This document shows, piece after piece, positions 6,764 to 14,964 of a stretch of DNA of 40,794 bases (the first letter of the stretch is position 1; the number at the start of each line of letters is the position of its first letter). A program made the translations under genes and the position numbers. The DNA is from a virus, in IMG/VR virus record IMGVR_UViG_3300028393_000139, positions 1 to 40,794 of that record; one strand, 5' to 3'. The notes under the pieces were generated by a model, which saw only the letters and a list, made by a program, of their open reading frames with translations, searched no databases and was not told the DNA's origin.

Positions 6764-8712
6764 TTCTTTTTCTTCTTTGTCTCTAAACTAATTTTTCGGT
6801 CATCATCTTTATATGACTGCATAGGTTCTTTGTTTGTGGCACCATACTCACCACCACTCACACCCATATCATTCACACCAGGATCATCAATTGCTTCTGT
6901 TTTTTGTTTTCTAAACTGACTAAAAGTTTTAACTTTTGTTTCTTCACCATAAGTCACATTACCTAAACCACTCATTGGATAAACAGTACCGGAACCTCTG
7001 GTGCTGAACTCTGGACCAAGACCTGGTACCTTCATAACCTTATTGACATCCTGACTTCCTGCTTTTCTTTTCTTTACTTTTTCTTTGTCTTGCTGGAAGT
7101 TTGGCTCTTTTGGCTCGGGGAACGTTTTGAGGGTTGGCTCTTTGCTCTTGGCTTCTTCGTGGTAGGTTCTGAAGGTATAGCCTGAGTTACTTGGGACGTC
7201 TCCGTATCGGACTTCATCTTTTTGCGCCGAGATCCTTGCGAGTTGACAGGTTGGGCAGTTGTTATCGACGAGGAATTTTCCGTGTTTACACTTTCCAGTG
7301 TCGGTTCGATAGGTAATGTCTTTGGCTGCTCCGGCTTGCTTCTGAATAGGTTTAGTAGTTTGCTCAACATCTTTTTCTTCTCCTCTGAGTGCTTGTCTTA
7401 GTTTATCAACAGATAGGTCATGCTTTTCTGCATCACGGCGCTTCATTTCTTGACGATTTCTGATAAGGTTTCTCAAAGTCTGTCTTTGATTTTCTGAAGT
7501 TGAAAATTCAAAAATATTTTGAAATTTCTTATCAATATCATTTTCAAGTAAATCAGATTTTTTACTAAAAAAATATTTAGTATTTTCTAGTAAATCAGTG
7601 ATATCATTTTCATTATTTGCAACATTGAATATATCTGCTGAATCAAGATTTATTGTATTATCGAACACAACAAATTCATTAAATAATTTTTCAAATTGTT
7701 GAGCATTCTTTTGTGCATTTAACCATTTTTCATGACGAACATCTTCGACCATCATTCTCTTTAATTTTTGATTTCTATCAGCACTTATTTTGTCTGAAGT
7801 ATCAACAAAAATCATCATGGTCTCATAACCAAAATCTTCTAATTCTTCTTTGATTGTAACGATTCGTTCGATATCATTTGCAGAACCATTGATGATTAAT
7901 GGCAAACGTTTTTTAATCGCATTGCGTCTTTCATCTTTAGTTTGTTCTGCAAGTTTTTGTTTATCCATTAAAAATTCATATGCTTGAATGGTATTGATTT
8001 CAACTACCTTTTCGGCAACTGCTTCACGAATTACGGTGTCTTTACCACTACCTGGACCACCAGTAATGAATAATGCTTTATACATTCCATGCTGGTAATT
8101 CTCATGAATACCCATGCCTTTACGAACATCTTTCATCAATTCTTTTACATGCTTTTCTGGTACATGATGCGGCACACCTTGTTTGAATGAATGCAGATCA
8201 TTGTTCTTTGCATGTTCACGCATCTTAGATGCAGACATGCCTTCTACGCCTTCAGAATCAGGATCACGTTGTCCTGCTGATTTAACTTCGATCTTTTTAA
8301 AGTTGTATAGTTTACCTTCACCTGTACCATTATATTGATGTAGTTTTTTCTTATACTCATCAACACGATCCGAACCAGCAACCATAATTAGATGGTCGTG
8401 TCCTGCTTGATGCAATTTTGCAGCATGATGTAAGAATGTTGGATGTTCTTTAGATGATGATTCTATGTTCGTATTTGGAAAGAAACGCTTTGCGTGTTTA
8501 ACTTTAGTCTTAGTATCCAATGGATCTTTTTTGGCATTTACCGAATGTGAAAGAATCACATGATGTGGTGCATGATAATCCGCAGCAATCTCTTTAACCT
8601 TGTTTACTAACTTCTCATGTCCAACAGTTGGAGGATTCATGCGACCAAACGCCATCACCACAGGATTGTGTGTTTTGGTTTGTTCTTCTATTTTTTCTAG
8701 AAATTTTTTCAT
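6760..8712 (-). CDS. Nucleotidyltransferase-P-loop kinase fusion (NadR-like architecture), putative packaged enzyme
   Basis: 650 residues. The N-terminus MKKFLEKIEE-Q resembles the packaging leaders of the neighbours and ends in an I-x-E site. Residues 17-200 form a cytidylyltransferase/NMNAT-type Rossmann domain: GRMNPPTVGH (23-32, TxGH variant of HxGH), VAGSDRVDEY (111-120) and the phosphate-binding SASKMREH (160-167). Residues 213-370 form a P-loop kinase domain with GGPGSGKDT at 218-226. The order adenylyltransferase then kinase is that of NadR, which makes NMN from nicotinamide riboside and then NAD, but the substrate cannot be read from sequence. A Cys-x-His-x8-Cys-x2-Cys knuckle occupies 475-489. 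The tail contains another KTFSQF segment. The region encoding residues about 447-546 has unusually high GC and a second open frame. Confidence 0.8.
   Translation of the reverse strand: MKKFLEKIEEQTKTHNPVVMAFGRMNPPTVGHEKLVNKVKEIAADYHAPHHVILSHSVNAKKDPLDTKTKVKHAKRFFPNTNIESSSKEHPTFLHHAAKLHQAGHDHLIMVAGSDRVDEYKKKLHQYNGTGEGKLYNFKKIEVKSAGQRDPDSEGVEGMSASKMREHAKNNDLHSFKQGVPHHVPEKHVKELMKDVRKGMGIHENYQHGMYKALFITGGPGSGKDTVIREAVAEKVVEINTIQAYEFLMDKQKLAEQTKDERRNAIKKRLPLIINGSANDIERIVTIKEELEDFGYETMMIFVDTSDKISADRNQKLKRMMVEDVRHEKWLNAQKNAQQFEKLFNEFVVFDNTINLDSADIFNVANNENDITDLLENTKYFFSKKSDLLENDIDKKFQNIFEFSTSENQRQTLRNLIRNRQEMKRRDAEKHDLSVDKLRQALRGEEKDVEQTTKPIQKQAGAAKDITYRTDTGKCKHGKFLVDNNCPTCQLARISAQKDEVRYGDVPSNSGYTFRTYHEEAKSKEPTLKTFPEPKEPNFQQDKEKVKKRKAGSQDVNKVMKVPGLGPEFSTRGSGTVYPMSGLGNVTYGEETKVKTFSQFRKQKTEAIDDPGVNDMGVSGGEYGATNKEPMQSYKDDDRKISLETKKKKK
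7074..7370 (-). CDS. Possible overprinted gene inside the nucleotidyltransferase-kinase gene
   Basis: A 98-codon frame, shifted relative to the host gene, begins with ATG at 7370 behind a strong GAGGAG nine bases upstream. The product is Ser/Thr/Pro/Lys-rich (LLNLFRSKPEQPKTLPIEPT near the start, SKTKKK at the end) with no recognised domain, signal peptide or membrane segment. The region is more GC-rich than its surroundings and uses codons rare elsewhere in the window, as expected if two frames are constrained. Chance is a real alternative, because the host frame there is a low-complexity linker plus zinc knuckle. Confidence 0.3.
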   Translation of the reverse strand: MLSKLLNLFRSKPEQPKTLPIEPTLESVNTENSSSITTAQPVNSQGSRRKKMKSDTETSQVTQAIPSEPTTKKPRAKSQPSKRSPSQKSQTSSKTKKK

Positions 8713-9894
8713 TTAAAAGTTACGCATTCCTGCAAAGTTTCTTCTGCTAAATTCGGATCTATTAACTAACTTATCTGATTCTCCATTATGATGAAAAACG
8801 TAACCTTCTGGGTTCGCTGCTTCGCCATGATGTGTATGTTCAAAATCTTGATGATGGTTTAGTGTATTAATCAATGTATGCTTTGCTGCTTGTAAATGAC
8901 CATGCATCTTGAACAAATTATTATAATGAGATTTATTTTTCTCAATATGAAATAAATGTTTAATCGAGTCAGTCTTATATTCTTCTTTTTTCTTGTCAGT
9001 CTTTACGCTGTCTATTTTTTTCTGGTATTGTTTTTCCATGAATTTCTTAAAATTTTCATGGTTTGGTTTCTCACCAGTTCTAACAGTATGATTTATATAT
9101 GTCTCTAAATGTCCACCCGCACCATGATGCATTTTCGTAGCAGGGTACATATCATCACCATGTTCGTCATGTATTTTCTTAGCAGCAGCAATATGTTTAT
9201 TAAATTGTGACTGTGCAGCCTTAGAGAAATGAACTTTTGACGTATCATGTCTAGGATCGACAGTAAATACATCTGGATGATGTTTAAAGTTTTCACTATC
9301 TACTTCATGATGGGCAGATAAACTTGCAGGATCTTTACCGTGATATTGAAGATGAGTTACTAGACCAATTTTTGCTTTTTTTACTTTTTTGGCATTCTCA
9401 CCTGTTGCTGTATATGTCAATCCAGAAGGATTGGGATGAAAGTGTGATCCGTGTTTATCGTGCTTAACATCATCATGCGAGAACATCATATCGCCTTGAT
9501 AGACACCTTTTTTAGGTGCAATCTTAGGTAAATGTTTTAGTGCGTCTTTTAATTTACTTGCCAATCCTGGAGCATGACCATGATTCTTCTCAATATCAGA
9601 ATTGCTATAGTTAATCTTTGGTGTTTTATTGAATGCAGACTTTGATGCAACAAAAAATTTCTTAGTCGTTGGATGATGACCATAGACTAGAGCAGGAGAA
9701 CCATCATACTTTGTGGTCAACTCCGAACTTTGTTTTCCTTGCTTAATATGATGTGCTGCTGCACTCAAAGAAGAAATGGCATGTTCTGCACCTTTTGCGC
9801 CATTTTGCAAAGGACGATCCTCTACATGCGTCAGATGTTTAATTTGACGAGGCTCTTCTTCCTGTTCTCTTAAAAACGTTCTAAATGATAGCAT
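8713..9894 (-). CDS. Polynucleotide-ligase-like nucleotidyltransferase, putative packaged enzyme (DUF6267-like)
   Basis: I choose ATG at 9894 (393 residues, MLSFRTFLRE-Q) over an upstream ATG at 9954, because this N-terminus matches the capsid targeting pattern of neighbouring genes and ends in L-R-E. The protein carries the covalent nucleotidyltransferase motifs in order: motif I TKYDGSPALV with K62-x-D-G, an SKSAF element like motif Ia, motif III YQGDMMF near 132-138, motif IV EGYVFHH at about 363 and motif V DKLVNR at about 374. This is the ligase/capping-enzyme superfamily signature, with Lys62 as predicted AMP acceptor. The middle is unusually His/Lys-rich. I recall relatives annotated DUF6267 (not verified). 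DNA or RNA ligase, or another adenylylation activity, are all possible. Confidence 0.7.
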   Translation of the reverse strand: MLSFRTFLREQEEEPRQIKHLTHVEDRPLQNGAKGAEHAISSLSAAAHHIKQGKQSSELTTKYDGSPALVYGHHPTTKKFFVASKSAFNKTPKINYSNSDIEKNHGHAPGLASKLKDALKHLPKIAPKKGVYQGDMMFSHDDVKHDKHGSHFHPNPSGLTYTATGENAKKVKKAKIGLVTHLQYHGKDPASLSAHHEVDSENFKHHPDVFTVDPRHDTSKVHFSKAAQSQFNKHIAAAKKIHDEHGDDMYPATKMHHGAGGHLETYINHTVRTGEKPNHENFKKFMEKQYQKKIDSVKTDKKKEEYKTDSIKHLFHIEKNKSHYNNLFKMHGHLQAAKHTLINTLNHHQDFEHTHHGEAANPEGYVFHHNGESDKLVNRSEFSRRNFAGMRNF

Positions 9895-9905
9895 ATTGAT
9901 TTTAT

Positions 9906-9933
9906 TATGGAAAACAACATATGGAAAACAACA
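9906..9933. repeat. 14-bp perfect tandem direct repeat
   Basis: TATGGAAAACAACA occurs twice head to tail in the short gap upstream of the ligase-like gene. It lies in the likely 5' untranslated region. Function unknown; replication slippage or a protein-binding site are both possible. Confidence 0.85.
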
Positions 9934-9966
9934 CTCTGCGGTTGTCGATATCACTATTTAGTATTT

Positions 9967-10410
9967 TTATTTCATCAAGTTTACATATTTGCTGCAAACT
10001 CCATAGCAATCTGCTTGAAAGTCAGACAATCCAGGAAATTGTCTTTCCGGTAAAACACAAATGCTTCTATTGGTTAGTTCTTTTCCAGGATAGGTCCAGA
10101 TGTAACCATTTGAAGTTAAAGTGAAATCGTCCTCTTGATGCCAGAAATATTTGACCAAAGGACTAATAGTTGGAATGTGTAATAATGCGTCTAAATTCTT
10201 ACAATGAATCCAAAGATTAGGGTGAGACAAGAATTTGTCAGTTACCTTGTATTGGGCATCATCATGACCCAAATACCAAGACCCATTGATATATCTAACA
10301 TCAATTTCTGCATGGAATCCTTTGTTTAGAGTTTCCATAATGTTCTCTGGTGTATTCTCTAAATCTTCATCAGGTCCATCAATTAGACCTCGGTGGGCAA
10401 TGTAGATCAT
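9967..10410 (-). CDS. Glycerophosphodiester phosphodiesterase-like protein
   Basis: 147 residues with the N-terminal signature of the GDPD/PLC-like TIM-barrel family: IAHRG (H6, R7), ENTPENI, AEIDVR (E35, D37) and YLGHDD (H49). These supply the expected general acid/base histidines and the metal-binding Glu/Asp. The protein is shorter than usual GDPDs (about 240 residues or more), so part of the barrel is missing or compacted. It is the last gene of the glycan cassette, and its start overlaps the upstream stop (ATGA). A role in trimming phospholipid- or teichoic-type headgroups, or in modifying a surface glycan, is inference. Confidence 0.8.
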   Translation of the reverse strand: MIYIAHRGLIDGPDEDLENTPENIMETLNKGFHAEIDVRYINGSWYLGHDDAQYKVTDKFLSHPNLWIHCKNLDALLHIPTISPLVKYFWHQEDDFTLTSNGYIWTYPGKELTNRSICVLPERQFPGLSDFQADCYGVCSKYVNLMK

Positions 10411-11120
10411 TGGTATGTCTCTTTTGGTTTATATTCTCCTTTTGGAGTATGCATAATTGTTTTACTTATCTGAAACTCCTGCCAAGGTAATCCTAGTTTT
10501 CTAATGAAATGTTCTGATATTACATGAGGACATAATAAGTCAGTCTCTTTGTAAATAAATGGTAAATAATTTAATAACTTACAGAAATTTGTGACAAAAT
10601 AAGGATTGCCAATTTGCATCATGTCTCCAGTACCAGTACCAGTATGGTTTCTATGACTTAACGTATAGAATTTAGTTGGATCAAAATCTGGTAGTTCTTG
10701 ATTGTAGATCATGTCTGGTCGCAATCGCATTACTAGGTCATAGGTATTGCCAGTCTTTAGCATATAATCTTCTAGCATCAAAATACCTTGACCCATCTTA
10801 TAAAGCATGGATATGATATTTTTTGGTACATGATAGAAGTTAGGATACTCGGATGCTCTTTCTTGAAAATTATCTTTAAAATCTTCAAAGTTCTCAACAC
10901 TCATGACTCTAGCATTGAATGCATTGGCAACACTTTGAGCATCAATTTCTGGTGTACCTTCTACGAATCCTGCTTTGCTATGAGGATCCCAATATGCTTG
11001 ATCTTTCCATGTATGAATGAATACATCAGGATTAAATCTTTTTAATATTCTTTCTTGGAAGTTTGGCGCAACTTGATCCCAACATCTCATATGCCCTGTC
11101 AATACTACTGCAACTCTCAT
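10407..11120 (-). CDS. Predicted glycosyltransferase-like protein (VVLTGHMRCW family)
   Basis: 237 residues from ATG at 11120, which follows AAGGATTTGATT; a TTG two codons upstream is less likely. The opening VAVVLTGHMRCWDQVAPNF, then FNPDVFIHTW and DLVMRLRPDMIY, is a pattern I know from phage and marine bacterial proteins annotated as putative glycosyltransferases. RxRPDM probably supplies the DxD-like metal/nucleotide site of a GT-A fold. It is coupled to the GDPD-like gene downstream and lies 2 nt after the FkbM stop upstream. Donor and acceptor unknown. Confidence 0.75.
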   Translation of the reverse strand: MRVAVVLTGHMRCWDQVAPNFQERILKRFNPDVFIHTWKDQAYWDPHSKAGFVEGTPEIDAQSVANAFNARVMSVENFEDFKDNFQERASEYPNFYHVPKNIISMLYKMGQGILMLEDYMLKTGNTYDLVMRLRPDMIYNQELPDFDPTKFYTLSHRNHTGTGTGDMMQIGNPYFVTNFCKLLNYLPFIYKETDLLCPHVISEHFIRKLGLPWQEFQISKTIMHTPKGEYKPKETYQ

Positions 11121-11122
11121 AA

Positions 11123-11713
11123 TCAAATCCTTTTGAAATGTACATCTGCTTCTTTACCAACTGCATCTGGTTTAATGTCACAAGAAAAACCACGTACCTG
11201 TAACCAATTGGCAATATCAACAACATTGTTATTTGTATTTTGGTATAAGTCTACTGAATATGAACCTTCACACTTTCCTTCTTTGATATGACTCAGTTTA
11301 TCACCTAAACTTTTTAATACATTGAAGTCATTACCTTGTGCATCAATCCATAGATAATCAACCGAGTCAATATTATACAAATCCATGAATGTATCTAATC
11401 GTATTGTCATGGCTTTGAATTTGTCATTATATTCAAAATGACCATTTCTACCTTGCCATAATTTATAGATATCTTCTGTAAAATTATATAATGATGAACA
11501 CCCAACATCATTTGCAATATTAAACCATTTGAATCCGTTTGTCAAATCAACTGCCATGGGAATCAAATTAAAATTTTCTCTATCTTTAAATTTAGAAGTT
11601 AAAGTTTTAATTAAATCAGGAACAGGCTCAAACGCATAAACTTGATATTCTTCATTAATAAATTTTTGAGTATCACTACCAGTATTGGCGCCAACTTCTA
11701 TAAGTGTTTTCAT
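11123..11713 (-). CDS. FkbM-family methyltransferase
   Basis: 196 residues with the FkbM SAM-dependent O-methyltransferase pattern: motif I LIEVGANTGSDT (residues 4-15), YAFEPVPDL with the acidic residue binding the ribose, and VDYLWIDAQGNDFNVLKSLG as the characteristic catalytic segment. FkbM enzymes usually O-methylate sugars in polysaccharides or secondary metabolites. Embedded in a run of glycosyltransferase genes, this one most likely caps or decorates a phage-directed glycan. Confidence 0.85.
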   Translation of the reverse strand: MKTLIEVGANTGSDTQKFINEEYQVYAFEPVPDLIKTLTSKFKDRENFNLIPMAVDLTNGFKWFNIANDVGCSSLYNFTEDIYKLWQGRNGHFEYNDKFKAMTIRLDTFMDLYNIDSVDYLWIDAQGNDFNVLKSLGDKLSHIKEGKCEGSYSVDLYQNTNNNVVDIANWLQVRGFSCDIKPDAVGKEADVHFKRI

Positions 11714-11728
11714 TCTATATCATCCTAA

Positions 11729-12685
11729 TTAATTCATATTGGGTCTATCCATATGGAGTTTAATAAACACATTTTCCATATGTTCTTCTTCTATTAATTT
11801 TGTAAGCCACATTGGATTAGTTTGTTTTAATAAATTAATCCAAGTATCCTTATCAATAGTATTACAATGTTCACCCCATGCCGTATCACATACGAGCTCT
11901 TCACCATTGAGATCACGAACAACTTTTAATTTCATAATATCATTAATAAGCAAATAATAAGTATAAATTATCCAATCAAAATCTGCCCAAGCAAATTTAT
12001 CCGTGTCATCTTCGTCAAATTTTATATGTTTAATAAAATTATTAAAATGTTTTTTATGATAAACAGGTATATCAGTAAAAAAATAATAAATTTTACCGTC
12101 TCTTGTAATATCTTTTATTTTGTGGTAATCTTCACCCGCAAAAAACTTATATGGTGATTGAACAATATTTTGAGAGGTATTTGTTATGTTTCCATACAAT
12201 ATATTTTTTTTCAAATATGAATCGAATAGTTCAACATAATTTAATTTTTTTGTAAAAATACTATCGCAGTCTATAACAGCAACATTGATATAATCAGTGC
12301 TTTCATATATTTGAATCAATCCTTCAAATTTTTTTCTTGTTATAATACCAGAAGTTTCTTTACCTGAATATACCAGACTTCTATATTTCAATGTAGGATT
12401 GGAATTTTTGAAATCTGTTTCTTCTAATTGATCACCAAATATTAAATAGATATTATCTTGATCATACAATTTATTATAACTGTCTACTAATCCTGTGGCA
12501 TACCCAAATTTATCTCGATGCACTGGTACAAGAAAACAAGCCTGATTATTGATACTTTTTTCTAAATCTATTATAATAGTAGATAATTTTTTTAGGGTAT
12601 GCCAATCTTGATTTATAATTACTACTTGCAAATATTCTAATAATATATCTTTTTGCACATTATAATCAGAATAGTCTTTGTTCAT
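11729..12685 (-). CDS. Putative glycosyltransferase of unknown family, very AT-rich
   Basis: 318 residues. The segment NVAVIDCDSIF (about residue 135) is consistent with a GT-A fold D-x-D metal site. The N-terminal part CFLVPVHRDKFGYATGLVDS also fits a nucleotide-sugar domain, but I do not recognise the family. The gene is visibly more AT-rich than its neighbours, with many AAA, AAT and TTA codons, suggesting recent acquisition. It starts at ATG 12685 and overlaps the upstream stop by ATGA. Confidence 0.6.
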   Translation of the reverse strand: MNKDYSDYNVQKDILLEYLQVVIINQDWHTLKKLSTIIIDLEKSINNQACFLVPVHRDKFGYATGLVDSYNKLYDQDNIYLIFGDQLEETDFKNSNPTLKYRSLVYSGKETSGIITRKKFEGLIQIYESTDYINVAVIDCDSIFTKKLNYVELFDSYLKKNILYGNITNTSQNIVQSPYKFFAGEDYHKIKDITRDGKIYYFFTDIPVYHKKHFNNFIKHIKFDEDDTDKFAWADFDWIIYTYYLLINDIMKLKVVRDLNGEELVCDTAWGEHCNTIDKDTWINLLKQTNPMWLTKLIEEEHMENVFIKLHMDRPNMN

Positions 12686-14052
12686 TTATAGTGCTCCAAG
12701 AAGTAATTCAAATCTTCTGGTGTGCCTATGCCCCACATCTTAGCAATATTCTTTGCACGGATTTTCTTACCGTCTGCAATTGCTTCATTGAATACTGGGC
12801 ATACATAGAATTCATTATTAGTACGAATGTTTTTGTCAATCATTTGTTCAGCATACTTTACATAATCAGAACCATGTTTCCAATAATAGATACCTACGGT
12901 AGCAATATTTGAAATTGGATTCTTTTCTGCAACTTCAGATACAAAACCATCATCTCCTAGTTTTGCAAAAGACCACTTAGGATGAGTTGCCTCAAACGTT
13001 ACGATACCACCATCTACACTATCGGCAGTAAATGCATAGAGACATTCATTTGAATTCCACTCAACAAACTGGTCTGAGTTTGCCATTAACAATGGTTCAT
13101 CGTTATTAATCAACTCTTTTGCGAGTAGTGTTGTACATGCTGCACCTTCAGTCAATCCATCAATCTGTACAATGTCACAACCAGGAGTAATTAAGTTCAA
13201 TAGTTGCTTGAGATTGTATTTCTCATAGTGTTCTTTTTGCACAAGGTAGATGAAATGTGCATCAACATTCAAATTCTCAACAACAACTTGAATCATTGGT
13301 TTACCATTGACTTCAATCAAAGGTTTTGGGAAAGTATAACCTGCGGCAGCAAATCTACTACCAGCACCAGCCATTGGAATAACAACATTCATTTTTTTAT
13401 TTCTCCATGGTATGTTTTTCTTTGTTTCTTCTTTCGTAAACTCATCAATCATATCAAGAAATTTATTACCATTTAATTCATATGCATCTTTGACTGGATA
13501 TAAATGAGCACCAGAGTTTGTTGCACCTTCACGACCGATATGACTATCTTCAATTATAATGGTGTCTTTAGGCAATGCTTTCATTGCAGTCATACATTTC
13601 CAATACATCTCAGGAAATGGTTTTGGAAAAAATACATCTTCATTACTGACAATGTAGTCTACCAAATTTAAAACACCCATTGAGTGTAAAGAAATTCTAA
13701 CTGTTTCACGAATACTATTTGATGCAACTGCAACTTTCCATCCACGCATTTTTAGTTGCTGCATTATATACTGTGCAGATACGTTCTTTGGTGCATCAGG
13801 AATCAAATGAAACGTTGCTTTCTGTTTGTCTTGCCATATTTGATTATAGTATTCTCTAGGTAAACCTTTACGTTCACTGAGCAATTCTAATTTCTTGGTT
13901 GTGTTTAAACCATCAAATACGGAAAGATGTTCTTCACGGGAAATAACGTATTTTTCATCCACTTTGCGTAATGCATCGTTGAGTGCATCATAATGCAGTT
14001 CACGGGAATCAATCAATACACCATCAAGGTCAAATATAACTAATTTATTCAT
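12682..14052 (-). CDS. HAD phosphatase-sugar nucleotidyltransferase fusion
   Basis: 456 residues joining two domains. Residues 1-215 are a HAD hydrolase of the beta-phosphoglucomutase/phosphatase type: FDLDGVLIDS with D8 and D10, VASNS as motif II, KPFPEMY with the motif III Lys, and IIEDSHIGREGA as motif IV. From about 221 a nucleotidylyltransferase domain begins: MNVVIPMAGAGSRF, FPKPLIEVNGKPMI and later NSDQFVEW. An internal ATG at 13392 has its own GGAG ten bases upstream, so a separate nucleotidyltransferase may also be made. Together the two steps could dephosphorylate a sugar phosphate and activate a sugar-1-phosphate for the nearby glycosyltransferases. Confidence 0.85.
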   Translation of the reverse strand: MNKLVIFDLDGVLIDSRELHYDALNDALRKVDEKYVISREEHLSVFDGLNTTKKLELLSERKGLPREYYNQIWQDKQKATFHLIPDAPKNVSAQYIMQQLKMRGWKVAVASNSIRETVRISLHSMGVLNLVDYIVSNEDVFFPKPFPEMYWKCMTAMKALPKDTIIIEDSHIGREGATNSGAHLYPVKDAYELNGNKFLDMIDEFTKEETKKNIPWRNKKMNVVIPMAGAGSRFAAAGYTFPKPLIEVNGKPMIQVVVENLNVDAHFIYLVQKEHYEKYNLKQLLNLITPGCDIVQIDGLTEGAACTTLLAKELINNDEPLLMANSDQFVEWNSNECLYAFTADSVDGGIVTFEATHPKWSFAKLGDDGFVSEVAEKNPISNIATVGIYYWKHGSDYVKYAEQMIDKNIRTNNEFYVCPVFNEAIADGKKIRAKNIAKMWGIGTPEDLNYFLEHYK

Positions 14053-14906
14053 AGTGTGCTAATTCTAATTAAATCATCTTCGGGTGGTACTGTTGAGTTG
14101 AATTTGTTAAATAAAACAAATGGGTCGTGACCTTTTTGATGATCGGGAATCATATGTAATTCAAACAAATCTGGTTCAAGTATGTATGAGTTCAACCATA
14201 GACCCTGATCATCATCAACAATGTTTTTCTTTTGAAACTCATTGAAACTTGTCCACATCAATCGTTCCATATCTGCCCACTTATCTTTATGTGCTACAAC
14301 TTTCGCACCAAGAATATAGACATCATTTTCTGCAACAACATCTTCAATAGGTTTACCATCATATGGTTTATAATTGAACATATGAATTTTGTTTGGATCA
14401 AAATCATATTCCCATTTTTTACTTGATGGTATTTTGCTAGAGTCTCTACAATAACCAAAGTCAACCCATGCAACCATATCATTGGACACTAAACCTGTTC
14501 CATTTTTGATTGATGCATTTACAAAATATGCTTTCAGGTTTGTAACTAGAACGTAGTCTGGATTCCAATACTCTGGATTTTTACTTTGACTTATTAGTAC
14601 CTTCTTTTGAAATTCTGGATCACTTTGAACTTTGATAATTTTATCACGAACATCGACCATACGAACTCTAGGATCATAGGTAACATAACTTGTTTTTTGT
14701 TTTTGTTTGTCTCGGTGCTGTTTTATTTTTGGAATCAAATCTTCTGTTGTGAAGATAACCATCTCATTATCAAGTTGTGCTAGATGAGAGAATCGGTCAA
14801 TATATGTATCGACGGAACGTTCGAGATAATGAGGTAGACCTTTGTCTGGAGTCCAATCACCTCGACCTATATCAAAGAATGCTGTAACAATGGTAATATC
14901 ACTCAA
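14049..14906 (-). CDS. HtrL/YibB-like glycosyltransferase-related protein, TTG start
   Basis: 285 residues. The opening ITIVTAFFDIGRGDW, followed by DNEMVIFTTEDL and the central MVAWVDFGYCRDSS, matches the HtrL/YibB (WlaTC) family, linked to lipopolysaccharide and lipooligosaccharide synthesis. The start codon appears to be TTG at 14906 behind GAGG; no ATG fits the conserved N-terminus. A T4-type late promoter TATAAATA lies 45 nt upstream, so this gene and those downstream could be expressed late. Confidence 0.75.
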   Translation of the reverse strand: MSDITIVTAFFDIGRGDWTPDKGLPHYLERSVDTYIDRFSHLAQLDNEMVIFTTEDLIPKIKQHRDKQKQKTSYVTYDPRVRMVDVRDKIIKVQSDPEFQKKVLISQSKNPEYWNPDYVLVTNLKAYFVNASIKNGTGLVSNDMVAWVDFGYCRDSSKIPSSKKWEYDFDPNKIHMFNYKPYDGKPIEDVVAENDVYILGAKVVAHKDKWADMERLMWTSFNEFQKKNIVDDDQGLWLNSYILEPDLFELHMIPDHQKGHDPFVLFNKFNSTVPPEDDLIRISTL

Positions 14907-14950
14907 TTCACACCTCGCATATTTAGTTTTTTATACTTCTTTGGTTTATG

Positions 14951-14958
14951 TATTTATA
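14951..14958 (-). promoter_or_regulatory. T4-type late promoter TATAAATA
   Basis: An exact TATAAATA on the minus strand lies in the only noticeable gap (14907-14964) of the glycan cassette, 45 nt upstream of the HtrL/YibB-like start. TATAAATA is the T4 late promoter consensus read by gp55-containing RNA polymerase. No -35 element is needed. The position suggests a late-expressed sub-operon. Confidence 0.55.
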
Positions 14959-14964
14959 ACACTA

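Noticed and set aside
9895-9954. Upstream ATG at 9954 for the ligase-like gene
   Set aside because: It would add 20 residues encoded partly by a tandem repeat and would hide the packaging-type N-terminus MLSFRTFLRE.
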